From contig CALEDJ010000045.1 in assembly GCA_937951485.1 (NCBI GenBank), positions 62,001 to 126,000 on the forward strand: 64,000 nt of DNA, in the 5' to 3' direction. Position 1 is the first letter of the stretch; each line of letters begins with the position of its first letter. Made by a program: the position numbers and the translations under genes. Below the pieces are notes generated by a model that ran no database searches, had not been told where the DNA came from, and saw nothing but the letters and a program-made list of their open reading frames with translations. Positions 8,452 to 16,849 of this stretch are shown here, one piece after another. This DNA comes from an uncultured bacterium. GTDB lineage: Bacteria; Hydrogenedentota; Hydrogenedentia; Hydrogenedentales; CAILVY01.

Positions 8452-9531
8452 TCATCTCCGGGAGAAGGCGCCCGCGTCGAGTCCCAGGGCTTCCTCGTAG
8501 ATCGCCAGCACGTTCGCGATCGGATTGTCCGCCTGGATGCAATGCGCGGGGGAGAAGATGTAGCCGCCGCCTTCCCGGAACAATTCGAGGCGATGGCGCG
8601 CCTCGGCGCGGCACGCCGCTTCGGTGCCAAAGGGAAGGGTGCGCTGCGTGCTGATCAGACCGCAGAAGGTCAATTTGTCGCCGAAGGCCGCCTTCAATTC
8701 TTCCGGGTTCATCCCATCCGGTTCCGGCTGCATGGCATCGAGTATATCCAGCCCCATTTCGATGAAGCGGGGCTGCAATTTCCGCGTGTTGCCGCAGGAG
8801 TGCATCATGACCTTGCAGCCGTACTCATGCGCAAGGTCAATGAAACGCTGAAGACGCGGACGGAAAAACGCGTCGAAGATTTGCATGGGAAACATCGGGC
8901 CCATCTGGTTGCCGGTGTCCTCGCCGAGACAGAGGATGTCAATTTTTCCCTTTGCGGCTTCCAGCGTGCGGCGCGCCACCTCGAAATACAAATCGCATCG
9001 CCTGTCAATAATGGCGACGCCCACCGGGTCCTGTGTGACGATATCCAGAATCACCTGTTCCATGCCCCGCCCCCGGCTCACGCCGTTGAGGATGTCCGGC
9101 ATGCCCGCATGTCCGCAGCAGACCGCGTATTCCGCGAAGGCGTCGCAGGCCGCTTCTATCCCCGAATAGTCGTAGTCGTCGGGGCTTGGCCAGGGATATG
9201 CCGCCACGTCGTCCAGCGTTTTCAATTTGGCCAGCGCCAGATAATTCGGCTCCGGATAGGCCCCGCCGTGGCCGTGGTCGAACAGCACATAGCCGGTGCC
9301 CCATTCGTCCACCATGTCAGACCCTTCCGGCGCCGGCGGCAGCGGTTTCACGTACGGCGGATTCACGCTGCGCAAATCCACACCGAAACGGTCCAGCAGT
9401 TCCAATGGTTCCGAGAAACCGAAATGGTCCATCAGTTTCTGCTGGATTTCCGGCGTGAGATAGGTTTGGATCGGAATACGGTCCGGGGTTTCATGCGCAA
9501 TGGCCGCGAGCACACGGTCTTTCGGCTTCAT
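8452..9531 (-). CDS. URO-D/MtaA-family protein
   Basis: A 359-residue protein of the uroporphyrinogen decarboxylase superfamily. The start (MKPKDRVLAAIAHETPDRIPIQTYL) has the family's R-x-P loop. MHSCGNTRKLQPRFIEMGLDILDAMQPE in the second half is typical of the branch that also holds corrinoid methyltransferases (MtaA/CmuA-like). No other heme gene is nearby, and this branch is abundant in environmental heterotrophs, so a role in heme synthesis is unlikely and methyl transfer or an unknown reaction is more likely. I preferred the ATG at 9531 (AGAGGAAGAG upstream) over the frame start at 9558. Monocistronic. Confidence 0.85.
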   Translation of the reverse strand: MKPKDRVLAAIAHETPDRIPIQTYLTPEIQQKLMDHFGFSEPLELLDRFGVDLRSVNPPYVKPLPPAPEGSDMVDEWGTGYVLFDHGHGGAYPEPNYLALAKLKTLDDVAAYPWPSPDDYDYSGIEAACDAFAEYAVCCGHAGMPDILNGVSRGRGMEQVILDIVTQDPVGVAIIDRRCDLYFEVARRTLEAAKGKIDILCLGEDTGNQMGPMFPMQIFDAFFRPRLQRFIDLAHEYGCKVMMHSCGNTRKLQPRFIEMGLDILDAMQPEPDGMNPEELKAAFGDKLTFCGLISTQRTLPFGTEAACRAEARHRLELFREGGGYIFSPAHCIQADNPIANVLAIYEEALGLDAGAFSRR

Positions 9532-9641
9532 AAGGACTCTTCCTCTTGCGTTCCCCATCTTCGGTCACAATAGCAGAAATTTTCATTTTGATGCCATGCG
9601 CGGGTATCGCGACGCCGGCTATTGCCCCTGGCGTGCGCCTT

Positions 9642-9671
9642 TTGACATTAATACAAGGATTTCAGTATAAT
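9642..9671 (+). promoter_or_regulatory. Consensus sigma-70-type promoter for tRNA-Glu
   Basis: TTGACA at 9642-9647 and TATAAT at 9666-9671 with an 18-base spacer, in a locally AT-rich patch. Predicted transcription starts near 9678, about 88 bases before the tRNA. It may also read into the LysR gene downstream. Confidence 0.75.
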
Positions 9672-9765
9672 TCAATATACTTCGCAGCGGAATGGACCGG
9701 TCGCGTCTTTTCGGGATTGCCCTGACGATTCAATCACTACCCCCAAATCCGCAGCAAGTGTCTGC

Positions 9766-9843
9766 GTCCCCATCGTCTAGCCTGGCCTAGGACACCGCCC
9801 TTTCACGGCGGCGACAGGGGTTCAAATCCCCTTGGGGACGCCA
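9766..9843 (+). tRNA. trnE: tRNA-Glu (anticodon TTC)
   Basis: The acceptor arm GTCCCCA (9766-9772) pairs with TGGGGAC (9833-9839); the discriminator base is G and CCA is encoded at 9841-9843. The anticodon stem CCGCC/GGCGG encloses CTTTCAC with anticodon TTC at 9802-9804, and the T loop is TTCAAAT. The D-arm (TCGTCTAGCC...GGACACC) is typical of bacterial tRNA-Glu. It lies 57 bases upstream of a LysR gene. Confidence 0.97.
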
Positions 9844-9899
9844 TTTTCATTTGCGCCGCATTCTCGGTTCATAAGCACTGAAAGAGCAAGGACAGCACC

Positions 9900-10802
9900 A
9901 TGACGCTGGACGCCCTGAGATGTTTCTGCGCCGTCGTAGAGACCGGCGGATTCCGCGCGGCGGCGGAACGCGTTCACCGTTCGCAACCGGCGGTCAGCCA
10001 GCAGTTGAAATCGCTGGAACGGACCGCAGGTCGTCCATTGATTGACCGGCGGACGTGCCGCCCCACGGCGCTTGGGCAGGTCGTGTACGAACGCGCGCGC
10101 GCCATCCTGCAGGCCGCAGCGATGCTGGCGCGGGAAATCGCCGACGCCGAGGAGACGCCCGGGCGGGAATTGCGCCTTGGCGTCAGCGACACCACCGCGC
10201 TTTACCTCCTGCCCGGCCACGTGCGCCGCTTCGCGGAGGCATTGCCGCAGACGCGGCTGGTGATGGTCACGCGCAATTCCGACGCTGTCGCCGAGGGCGT
10301 GCTGCGCGGCGACCTCGACCTGGGTCTCGTTACGCTGCCGCTCCGCCACCCCGACCTCGAAGAGGAGCCGTTGTTCCGGCAACGGCTGGTCCTGGCCATG
10401 CCCGCCGGACACCGGCTCGCCCGACGCCGCAATATCCGTTTCGCCGACCTGGGTGACGAACCCGTTCTCCTCATTGACGCGCATACCCGCACCGGCGCGA
10501 TGCTCCGCGATGCTTTCCGTGACGCGGGATTCGCCCCGCAGACCATCATGGACAGCGGTTCGTTCGAGGTCATCAAGCGTTACATCGCCGAGGGATTGGG
10601 GATTTCCTTTCTGCCGGAGTATGTGCTGGACGACGAGGATGCCGCCATTCGCGCCGCCGTAGTGTCCGGCCTGCCTGAAATCGTCATCGGCGCGGTCTGG
10701 CAAAAAAGCGCCTACCTCGCACGGGCCGAACGGGTATTCCTGGACCTGTTGCGCGAAACGGCGGCGAAGCAGAAGCCGGGAAAGAAAAGACGGCAGGGAT
10801 AG
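9900..10802 (+). CDS. LysR-type transcriptional regulator
   Basis: A 300-residue LysR-type regulator of standard length. The winged helix-turn-helix is at residues 1-65 (FRAAAERVHRSQPAVSQQLKSLE) and the periplasmic-binding-like effector domain spans about 90-290 (RELRLGVSDTTALYLLPGHVRRF, ..GDLDLGLVTLPLRHPDLEEEPLF). The effector is unknown. There is no divergently transcribed neighbour, the usual LysR target; the tRNA and uvrC flank it in the same direction. The C-terminus is basic (KQKPGKKRRQG). Confidence 0.93.
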   Translation: MTLDALRCFCAVVETGGFRAAAERVHRSQPAVSQQLKSLERTAGRPLIDRRTCRPTALGQVVYERARAILQAAAMLAREIADAEETPGRELRLGVSDTTALYLLPGHVRRFAEALPQTRLVMVTRNSDAVAEGVLRGDLDLGLVTLPLRHPDLEEEPLFRQRLVLAMPAGHRLARRRNIRFADLGDEPVLLIDAHTRTGAMLRDAFRDAGFAPQTIMDSGSFEVIKRYIAEGLGISFLPEYVLDDEDAAIRAAVVSGLPEIVIGAVWQKSAYLARAERVFLDLLRETAAKQKPGKKRRQG

Positions 10803-10857
10803 GACGGTCGGCGGGGAGACGAGGGACGTGAGGGATGGCGGGAACAATACGTGAAAT

Positions 10858-10951
10858 ATGGTGGGTGCAGCGCGGCGAAACCCACCATGAGACCAGACGC
10901 CATGGAGACCATCGGTCGGTTGCGCGGCGCGGTCATGAGACCAGCCACAAC
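10858..10951. repeat. Palindrome plus single copy of the GAGACC..CCACAAC repeat
   Basis: A hairpin with 9-base arms (ATGGTGGGT at 10858-10866, ACCCACCAT at 10880-10888) is followed at 10903-10951 by a sequence matching the block at 4626-4674: ATCGGTCGGT, GCGCGGTCATGAGACC and AGCCACAAC. A run of GTCCTTTT-type units follows at 10971-11005. The same two modules occur together downstream of rpoN. Confidence 0.65.
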
Positions 10952-11016
10952 GGGAACCGTCCCTCCTGTTCTTTTCGTCCTTTTTGTCCTTTCCGTCCTT
11001 TTCCGCCCCATTCGCG

Positions 11017-11046
11017 TTCATGCCGCAGTTTCGCCCGTGCTATGAT
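11017..11046 (+). promoter_or_regulatory. Possible promoter giving a leaderless uvrC message
   Basis: TTCATG (11017-11022), an 18-base spacer and TATGAT (11041-11046). The ATG of uvrC starts seven bases after the -10 element, where transcription would be expected to begin, and no Shine-Dalgarno sequence precedes it. Confidence 0.4.
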
Positions 11047-11052
11047 GACATC

Positions 11053-12930
11053 ATGAACAACACAAAGAACATGCCCCCCGCCCCGGGGGAGCGGGGCGCG
11101 TTTCTGGCCTCATTTGACGCGGCCCAGGTGCCGTCGGCCCCGGGCTGCTACCTCATGCGCGATGAAAAGGACCGTCCGATCTACGTCGGCAAGGCGAAGA
11201 ACCTGCGCGCGCGCATCCGCAACTACCTGAATGAGAGCGATTCGCGGTACAGCGTGAAATTTCTCATGCGGCGTGTGGCCCGTATCGAATTCATTGTGAC
11301 GGAGACGGAAAAAGAAGCGCTGTTCCTGGAAAACAGTCTTATCAAGGAACATCGCCCCAGATACAACGTCCGGCTCAGGGACGACAAGACCTACATCAGC
11401 CTGCGGATTGATCCGCGCGAGGATTTCCCGCGGGTGACGGTGGTGCGGCGTTACCGCAGGGATGGCGCGCGGTATTTCGGACCCTACGACAGCGCGGGAA
11501 CGGTGCGCCAGATTCTTCGGTGGCTCCAACGCATTTTTCCGTTGCGGACCTGTTCCGACCATGTGCTTCAGAACCGGACCCGGCCCTGCATCTACCACCA
11601 GATGAAACAATGCGATGCGCCGTGTGTCGGCCTGATTGATCGCGAGGCATATCACGAGACGGTCGCGCAGGTGATTCTCGCATTGGAGGGGCGCAATGAG
11701 GATCTCGAGCGGCTCCTGCTCGACAAGATCGCCGCGCATGCGTCGGCGCTGGAATTCGAGAAGGCCGCCACGCTGCGGGATAGATTATATGACCTGCGGC
11801 GCACCCTGGAGCGGCAACGGGCGGTGGCGGTGCCCGGCGCGGAGGACCGCGACGTCTTCGGTCTTTACAACGAAGGCCGCTTCACCGAGATTCAAGTGCT
11901 GTTCTACCGGGGCGGCAAAATGATCGGCGGGAAGTCGTTTTCCTTTGAACGCAGCGAAATGCCGCTGGATGAATTGCTGAGTTCGTTGATTGTCCAGTAC
12001 TACGCCGAGGCCCCGGCGATTCCGGCGGAAGTATTGACGCCGCTGCCGCTGGAGGATGCGGACGCGATTGCCGAGGCGCTGACCGAACAGCGCGGCGCGA
12101 AGGCGGCGGTCCTCTGCCCGCAGCGCGGGGAGAAACGCGCGCTGGTGGCGCTTGCAGAGCGCAACGCGCGCCACGCGTTTGAGGAGAAGCGCATGGCGGA
12201 AAAGGCGCGCCTGGACGTGCTGGAGCAGGTGCAGCACATGCTTCGCCTGCCGCGCCTGCCGCGCCGCATCGAATGCTTCGACATCTCCACCATCCAGGGC
12301 GACAAGACCGTCGCATCCATGGCGGTCTTCGGGGACGGGCGTCCGGAGAAGGCGCGGTACCGGCGCTACGCCATACGCGGCGCGGCGGGGCAGGACGATT
12401 TCGCCGCGATGCGCGAAGCGCTCATGCGCCGTCTCGCGCGCGCCATCGAGGAAAACGATCTGCCGGACCTGCTGCTGGTGGACGGCGGCAAGGGGCAACT
12501 CGGCGTGGCAAGCGCGGTGTTGAAGGATCTCGGCATCGAGGACCTGCCGCATGCGGCCATCGCCAAGGCGCGGCCCGGCGAAGACGAGGCGCGCGCGCAG
12601 GACCGTATCTTCACCCCCAACCGCGCGAATCCGATTATCCCGCCGCCGTCGCATCCGGCGTTGCTGCTCCTGGGCCGCATCCGGGACGAGGCGCACCGGT
12701 TCGCCGTGCGCTATCATGGGCAACGCCGTAAAAAGGCCGTGGTCGCCACCGTTCTGACCGCGATTCCGGGCATCGGCCCGGCCCGCGCGCGTACACTCTT
12801 GAATGTGTTGGGGTCCGTAGCCAAAATAAAGGCGGCCCCGGTCGAGGATATTGCGGCGCTGCCCGGGTTCAACCGGAAATTGGCCGAGGCCGTACTGGAC
12901 GGGCTCGGCGCGACAGGCCGGGTGGAATAG
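11053..12930 (+). CDS. uvrC: Excinuclease ABC subunit C (UvrC)
   Basis: A 625-residue UvrC of nucleotide excision repair, which makes both incisions around DNA damage in complex with UvrB. All domains are present in order: GIY-YIG nuclease (GCYLMRDEKDRPIYVGKAKNL near residues 30-50), a Cys-containing segment (CIYHQMKQCDAPCVG), the UVR motif that binds UvrB (ALEFEKAATLRDRLYDL), the RNase H-like nuclease (ECFDISTIQG, DLLLVDGGKGQL) and a C-terminal double helix-hairpin-helix (IPGIGPARARTLL, LPGFNRKLAEAVL). The ATG at 11053 is chosen by homology; it lacks a Shine-Dalgarno sequence and sits just after a -10-like hexamer. Confidence 0.97.
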   Translation: MNNTKNMPPAPGERGAFLASFDAAQVPSAPGCYLMRDEKDRPIYVGKAKNLRARIRNYLNESDSRYSVKFLMRRVARIEFIVTETEKEALFLENSLIKEHRPRYNVRLRDDKTYISLRIDPREDFPRVTVVRRYRRDGARYFGPYDSAGTVRQILRWLQRIFPLRTCSDHVLQNRTRPCIYHQMKQCDAPCVGLIDREAYHETVAQVILALEGRNEDLERLLLDKIAAHASALEFEKAATLRDRLYDLRRTLERQRAVAVPGAEDRDVFGLYNEGRFTEIQVLFYRGGKMIGGKSFSFERSEMPLDELLSSLIVQYYAEAPAIPAEVLTPLPLEDADAIAEALTEQRGAKAAVLCPQRGEKRALVALAERNARHAFEEKRMAEKARLDVLEQVQHMLRLPRLPRRIECFDISTIQGDKTVASMAVFGDGRPEKARYRRYAIRGAAGQDDFAAMREALMRRLARAIEENDLPDLLLVDGGKGQLGVASAVLKDLGIEDLPHAAIAKARPGEDEARAQDRIFTPNRANPIIPPPSHPALLLLGRIRDEAHRFAVRYHGQRRKKAVVATVLTAIPGIGPARARTLLNVLGSVAKIKAAPVEDIAALPGFNRKLAEAVLDGLGATGRVE

Positions 12931-12963
12931 CAGAGAACAAGCGGGTACCGCAGGAGAAACATT

Positions 12964-14337
12964 ATGGGCGTGCTCTGGGTGCTGATAGCCGTGGCCGTCG
13001 TGGTGGTGGCCGCCGCGCTGGTGTATTGGACGCTGCTCCTTTCGATGTATCCCGAAACGCTGCGCACCAACGAAGTCTACGCCGTCGTCACCAACGACCT
13101 GTGGCGGCTGCGCGTGTGCCGATACCGAAGGGGCCGCACCGAAGGCGAACCGGTGCTGCTGGTCCACGGGTTCATGGCCAACCATCACAACTTCACCGAA
13201 CCCGAGACCGGCTGCATCGCCGCATACCTGGCCAAAAAGGGCTATGATTGCTGGGCGGTTGACCTGCGCGGTACAAGGTCGTCCATCCCGCCTTTCGAGC
13301 ACAACATTACCGAACCCGTATTCGACGACTTCGTGTATCGGGACCTGCCCGCCGTCATCATGCACATCAGAAAGACCACCGGCTATGCCAGGGTGCATTG
13401 GGTGGGACACAGCATGGGCGGCATGCTGCTTTACGCCTACGTGCAGGCGCACGGTGATGCGCATATCGCGAGCGCGGTAACGCTCGGCGCGCCCATCGGC
13501 TTCGAGGGAACAAATATCCGTATCCCGGATTTCGTCGTCCGCCTGGTGCGCCTCTTCCCGGCGTTCGCGGGCGCACTGCAGCGCGGATTCGTACCCATCG
13601 GGTTCACTTTCGGCATCGCACAGGGCATCTTTCCGATCAATCTGAAAAATGTGCATCCCGACCTCCGCGTCGAGCATCTCTTCAACATGCTCGAAAGCCC
13701 CCAGCCGCATGTGCTGGAGGAAATGGCCTTCTGGACGAAGACCAAGACCTTCCGCATCCGGGAGGACAGCATTGACGTAATCGAAGGCATGAAAAAAAAC
13801 ATGACCACGCCGTTGTTGGCCGTTTTTGCCGGACAGGATCCCTTTGTCTCGGCGGAGAAGGGCGAGAAATTCATCAACAGCCTGCCCCACCAAGACAAGG
13901 CGGTGCTGGTGTTGTCGAAAGAACGCGGCGCGGTCGAGGACTACGGCCATTGCGATCTCGCGTTCAGCAAAGAAGGCGAGAAGGAAGTCTTCGAATCCAT
14001 CGCCCAATGGCTCGAAGCGCATCCCATCACGGAGCGGGTCGCCCTGTTTGAAGGAGAAGAGGGCGGCATCCGTACTCCCCTGAAAGAAGATGAACGCGTC
14101 GGCATCCTTTCCGGCGCATCCTATGCGCACCTGCGGGAAGAAACCCCGAAGGAAAAACCGGCGAAAGCGCCGAAACGCAAAGCAACGGCAGCGAAACCCA
14201 AAGCCGCCGTGAAAAAGCCGGCGGCAAAGAAAGCGCCTGCGAAGAAAACGGTCGCATCCGCCGCGAAAAAGCAGGCCGCCCCGCCAAAGAAAAAGGCCGC
14301 CGCAAAACCCGGCGGCAAGGATAAAGCCACTCCGTAG
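12964..14337 (+). CDS. Membrane-anchored alpha/beta hydrolase with lysine-rich tail
   Basis: A 457-residue protein. Residues 2-25 form an N-terminal membrane anchor. The alpha/beta hydrolase core has the oxyanion-loop region LLVHGFMANHHNF (about 65-77), the nucleophile elbow GHSMGG with Ser150, an acid in FAGQDPF and a His in DYGHCDLAF, so it should be an active lipase/esterase-like enzyme. The last 62 residues (396-457) are a low-complexity Lys/Ala/Pro tail with 21 lysines, resembling histone H1 or AlgP tails. A nucleic-acid- or anionic-polymer-binding role for the tail is inference. AGGAG precedes the ATG. Downstream, 26 bases separate it from a TIM-barrel gene. Confidence 0.85.
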   Translation: MGVLWVLIAVAVVVVAAALVYWTLLLSMYPETLRTNEVYAVVTNDLWRLRVCRYRRGRTEGEPVLLVHGFMANHHNFTEPETGCIAAYLAKKGYDCWAVDLRGTRSSIPPFEHNITEPVFDDFVYRDLPAVIMHIRKTTGYARVHWVGHSMGGMLLYAYVQAHGDAHIASAVTLGAPIGFEGTNIRIPDFVVRLVRLFPAFAGALQRGFVPIGFTFGIAQGIFPINLKNVHPDLRVEHLFNMLESPQPHVLEEMAFWTKTKTFRIREDSIDVIEGMKKNMTTPLLAVFAGQDPFVSAEKGEKFINSLPHQDKAVLVLSKERGAVEDYGHCDLAFSKEGEKEVFESIAQWLEAHPITERVALFEGEEGGIRTPLKEDERVGILSGASYAHLREETPKEKPAKAPKRKATAAKPKAAVKKPAAKKAPAKKTVASAAKKQAAPPKKKAAAKPGGKDKATP

Positions 14338-14363
14338 TCATTAATGTCATAAAGGAACAGGCC

Positions 14364-15284
14364 ATGAGCAACCCTGTAAACCGCAGAATATTCCTGGGAA
14401 GCGCATTGGGTGCGGCGGCGGCCGCGGGGTTCCTGGGCGGCGCTTCGCGCACTGCGGCCGCCGAGACGGCGGCGAAGCCGCCGGTCTGCGTCTTTTCAAA
14501 GCACTTGCAGTTTCTGGACTACCCGGCGCTGGCGAAGACCTGCCGGGAAATCGGCGTGGACGGCGTGGACCTGACGGTGCGCGGCGGCGGCCATGTGGAA
14601 CCCGCCCGGGTGGACCGGGATTTGCCCGCCGCCGTGGAGGCGGTCCGCACCGAAGGGTTGGATGTTCCCATGATCACCACCAGCCTCAACGACGGCGCAG
14701 ACGCCGATGCGCGGCCCATTCTCGAAGCGGCGTCCAAACTGGGCATTCGCTATTGCCGCGTCGGCGGGCTGAAATACGATGCAGACGGCGAGATTCTGCC
14801 CCAATTGGCGGCGGCGGCGGAGAAACTGGGCCGCCTGGCGGCGCTCGCCGCGGAATTCGGCATCTCGCTCGGTTATCACAACCACTCCGGCATGCTGAAC
14901 ATCGGCGCGCCGGTATGGGATGCGCACCGCATCTTTGAGCAGGTCGCGTCGCCGCACCTCGGCGCCAACCTCGATCTCGGCCACGCGCTGGTCGAGGGCG
15001 CATTCGGCGACTGGCAAATCACCCTGCGCCTGATCCGGTCGCATGTGAAAATGATGGCCGTGAAGGATTTCGTGTGGGAGAAGAACCGCCCGCGCTGGGT
15101 GAAGTTGGGCGAAGGCATTCTCCCGGGCGTGGAGATGCTGAACATCATGCGCGACGGCAATTTCGCCGGGCCGGTTTCGATGCACTTCGAGTACCGGGTC
15201 GCTTCCAATGAGGCCATGATAGAGGAGGTCCGTCAGGCCACCGTCGTGCTGCGGGCCTGGCTGCAATCGGCGGGTTACGCCTGA
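14364..15284 (+). CDS. Tat-exported sugar phosphate isomerase/epimerase-like TIM barrel
   Basis: A 306-residue protein with a twin-arginine-like leader (NRRIFLGSALGAAAAAGFLGG, split as NRRIFLGSAL and AAAAAGFLGG) and a xylose-isomerase-like TIM barrel. Metal-site motifs of the AP_endonuc_2 family are visible: GISLGYHNHSG, GANLDLGHALVEG and SMHFEYR near the C-terminus. The substrate is probably a sugar or inositol derivative in the periplasm. A paralogue with an ordinary signal peptide lies at 18278-19180. The 3' end overlaps the convergent DUF89 gene by ten bases. Confidence 0.82.
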   Translation: MSNPVNRRIFLGSALGAAAAAGFLGGASRTAAAETAAKPPVCVFSKHLQFLDYPALAKTCREIGVDGVDLTVRGGGHVEPARVDRDLPAAVEAVRTEGLDVPMITTSLNDGADADARPILEAASKLGIRYCRVGGLKYDADGEILPQLAAAAEKLGRLAALAAEFGISLGYHNHSGMLNIGAPVWDAHRIFEQVASPHLGANLDLGHALVEGAFGDWQITLRLIRSHVKMMAVKDFVWEKNRPRWVKLGEGILPGVEMLNIMRDGNFAGPVSMHFEYRVASNEAMIEEVRQATVVLRAWLQSAGYA

Positions 15285-16153
15285 CCTGCGCCGTTACGCA
15301 GCCGGGTGGAGATCATGCCGACCTGGCCGTAGCGCACGCCCATGTGCCGCGCCACCACCTCGCACTTCGCGCGCAGAATCAGGTACACATCGCCCGGAAA
15401 GTCGTCCACCGTCTCATAATTGCCCTGCCCCTTGCCGAGAATGACGTCCGCCCGGCGCATCCTTTCCAGAAACCACGCCGGCACGAGATCCAGGGGGCTG
15501 CCGACAAAGGCCCCGCCGTTGTCAATCACCGGACAAACCTTGGTAAGCCCCGTCTCTTCCGCGTCTTCCATGATCGCGTCGTTGATGATGGGGCCGCCCT
15601 TGACCACCGCCGTCACGGCAGTGTGCGTCAGCAGTTCCTCAATCAGTATCTTGTCGAACACGATTTCCCCGGCGTTGTCCAGCAGGTAGAGCAGATCGCG
15701 GCACCGCGCGAGCGAGGCGCGGAACGCTTCCGAATGGTCCACCGCGAAGCGCTCGTGCATCACCTGATCCACAGCGGCGTGGATGTCAATCTCCGCCGCG
15801 TGCATGGTGCCGAGGTCAATCACGTTGCCCGCCGCCGCCAGATGCAGGGCGGCGTCCAGCGGGTCCGCGCTCTCCCGCACCATCCGCCGCAAGTCGTCCT
15901 CGATGGCAAGGGCCATCGCGTTCTGTTCCCGTTTCGCCTGGTGATAAGGGTCGGCCACGCGGGTGATCGCGGCGGTCTGAACATAGGCCGGCAGCGACAG
16001 GACCGCCGGGGATTGGTCAAGGTCCATCTCCGGGATGCGCCGCACGACCTCGTTGAGAATGCGGCGCTGCACCGCCGGGTCGTTCGTGGCGCGGCGCGCC
16101 GCGCGCAGCGTCTGCGTGACAATACATTCCAGGCAATCCAGGACGGCTTTCAC
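15275..16153 (-). CDS. DUF89/ARMT1-like damage-control phosphatase
   Basis: A 292-residue protein matching the DUF89 family, metal-dependent phosphatases that remove harmful phosphometabolites. Family marks are an N-terminal CLECIVTQTLRAAR with paired cysteines, the metal-site motif LLYLLDNAGEIVFDKILIEEL, VKGGPIINDAIMEDAE, and DVILGKGQGNYETV near the C-terminus. It should be cytosolic, using Co2+, Ni2+ or Mn2+; the substrate is not predictable. It is monocistronic on the minus strand and overlaps the TIM-barrel stop region. Confidence 0.88.
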   Translation of the reverse strand: MKAVLDCLECIVTQTLRAARRATNDPAVQRRILNEVVRRIPEMDLDQSPAVLSLPAYVQTAAITRVADPYHQAKREQNAMALAIEDDLRRMVRESADPLDAALHLAAAGNVIDLGTMHAAEIDIHAAVDQVMHERFAVDHSEAFRASLARCRDLLYLLDNAGEIVFDKILIEELLTHTAVTAVVKGGPIINDAIMEDAEETGLTKVCPVIDNGGAFVGSPLDLVPAWFLERMRRADVILGKGQGNYETVDDFPGDVYLILRAKCEVVARHMGVRYGQVGMISTRLRNGAGQA

Positions 16154-16336
16154 CGGAACTATCCCTTTTCGTCAATGGCGGATGGAAAAACGACGCGCCG
16201 GGCGCAACCGGCCCCGGCGCTTGTGCGAAGCACAGCGGAATCATAACACATCACCCGGGGAGAATGCGTCGTTTGACAGCGGATTGGACGCATTGGGGTA
16301 TACTGTGCCCCCTTATCGAAAGGGCAGGAGGCGGAC

Positions 16337-16849
16337 ATGGCGATTGCGCTTGCGGTGTTGGGCTGGACGATGTTCGGGCTGGCGATCCTGACGGGACTGA
16401 TCCTGAACCTTGTCGGCCTGTTCGGGAACTGGGTCATTCTCGCGGCAACGGCGGCGGCGTGGGCGGTGAGCGGCTTCGCGTATTTCGGCGCATGGACGCT
16501 GGCGATCATGACAGGGATCGCCGTATTGGGCGAGGCGCTGGAGTTCCTGCTTTCCGGCTACGGGGCGAAGCGTTTCGGCGGCGACAAGGGCACGATGGGC
16601 GCGGCCATCGCAGGATGCCTGCTGGGGGCGGTGCTGGGCACGCCGGTCTTTCCCATTGCGGGGTCGCTCGCGGGCGCCTGCGCGGGCGCATTCCTCGGCG
16701 CGGCGCTCTACGACTACCTGCAACGCGAACGCCGCGCCGCCGAGGCGATGCGCGCGGGATTTGGCGCGGCGATGGGAAGGGTTGGGGGACTGCTGGCGAA
16801 ATTCTGCTGCGGGCTGGCGATGCTGGCGGCGGCGTTCATGGGGTGGTGA
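16337..16849 (+). CDS. DUF456 family membrane protein
   Basis: A 170-residue, very hydrophobic protein. The pattern of a helical hairpin, a charged SGYGAKRFGGDKGTMGAAIAG loop (in two parts SGYGAKRFGG, DKGTMGAAIAG) and a Gly/Ala-rich hairpin (GSLAGACAGAFLGAALYDYL) fits DUF456. About four to five membrane segments are expected. The function of the family is unknown. GGCAGGAGG lies just before the ATG. Its 3' end overlaps the convergent lipoprotein gene by 14 bases. Confidence 0.85.
   Translation: MAIALAVLGWTMFGLAILTGLILNLVGLFGNWVILAATAAAWAVSGFAYFGAWTLAIMTGIAVLGEALEFLLSGYGAKRFGGDKGTMGAAIAGCLLGAVLGTPVFPIAGSLAGACAGAFLGAALYDYLQRERRAAEAMRAGFGAAMGRVGGLLAKFCCGLAMLAAAFMGW

Noticed and set aside
8452-9531. 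Heme-pathway uroporphyrinogen decarboxylase (hemE)
   Set aside because: The sequence belongs to the broader URO-D/MtaA-like group and there are no heme genes nearby.
11785-14130. Long minus-strand open frame (~780 codons) opposite uvrC and the hydrolase
   Set aside because: It spans two well-identified plus-strand genes and has biased, non-globular composition; it is an artefact of high GC in third codon positions.
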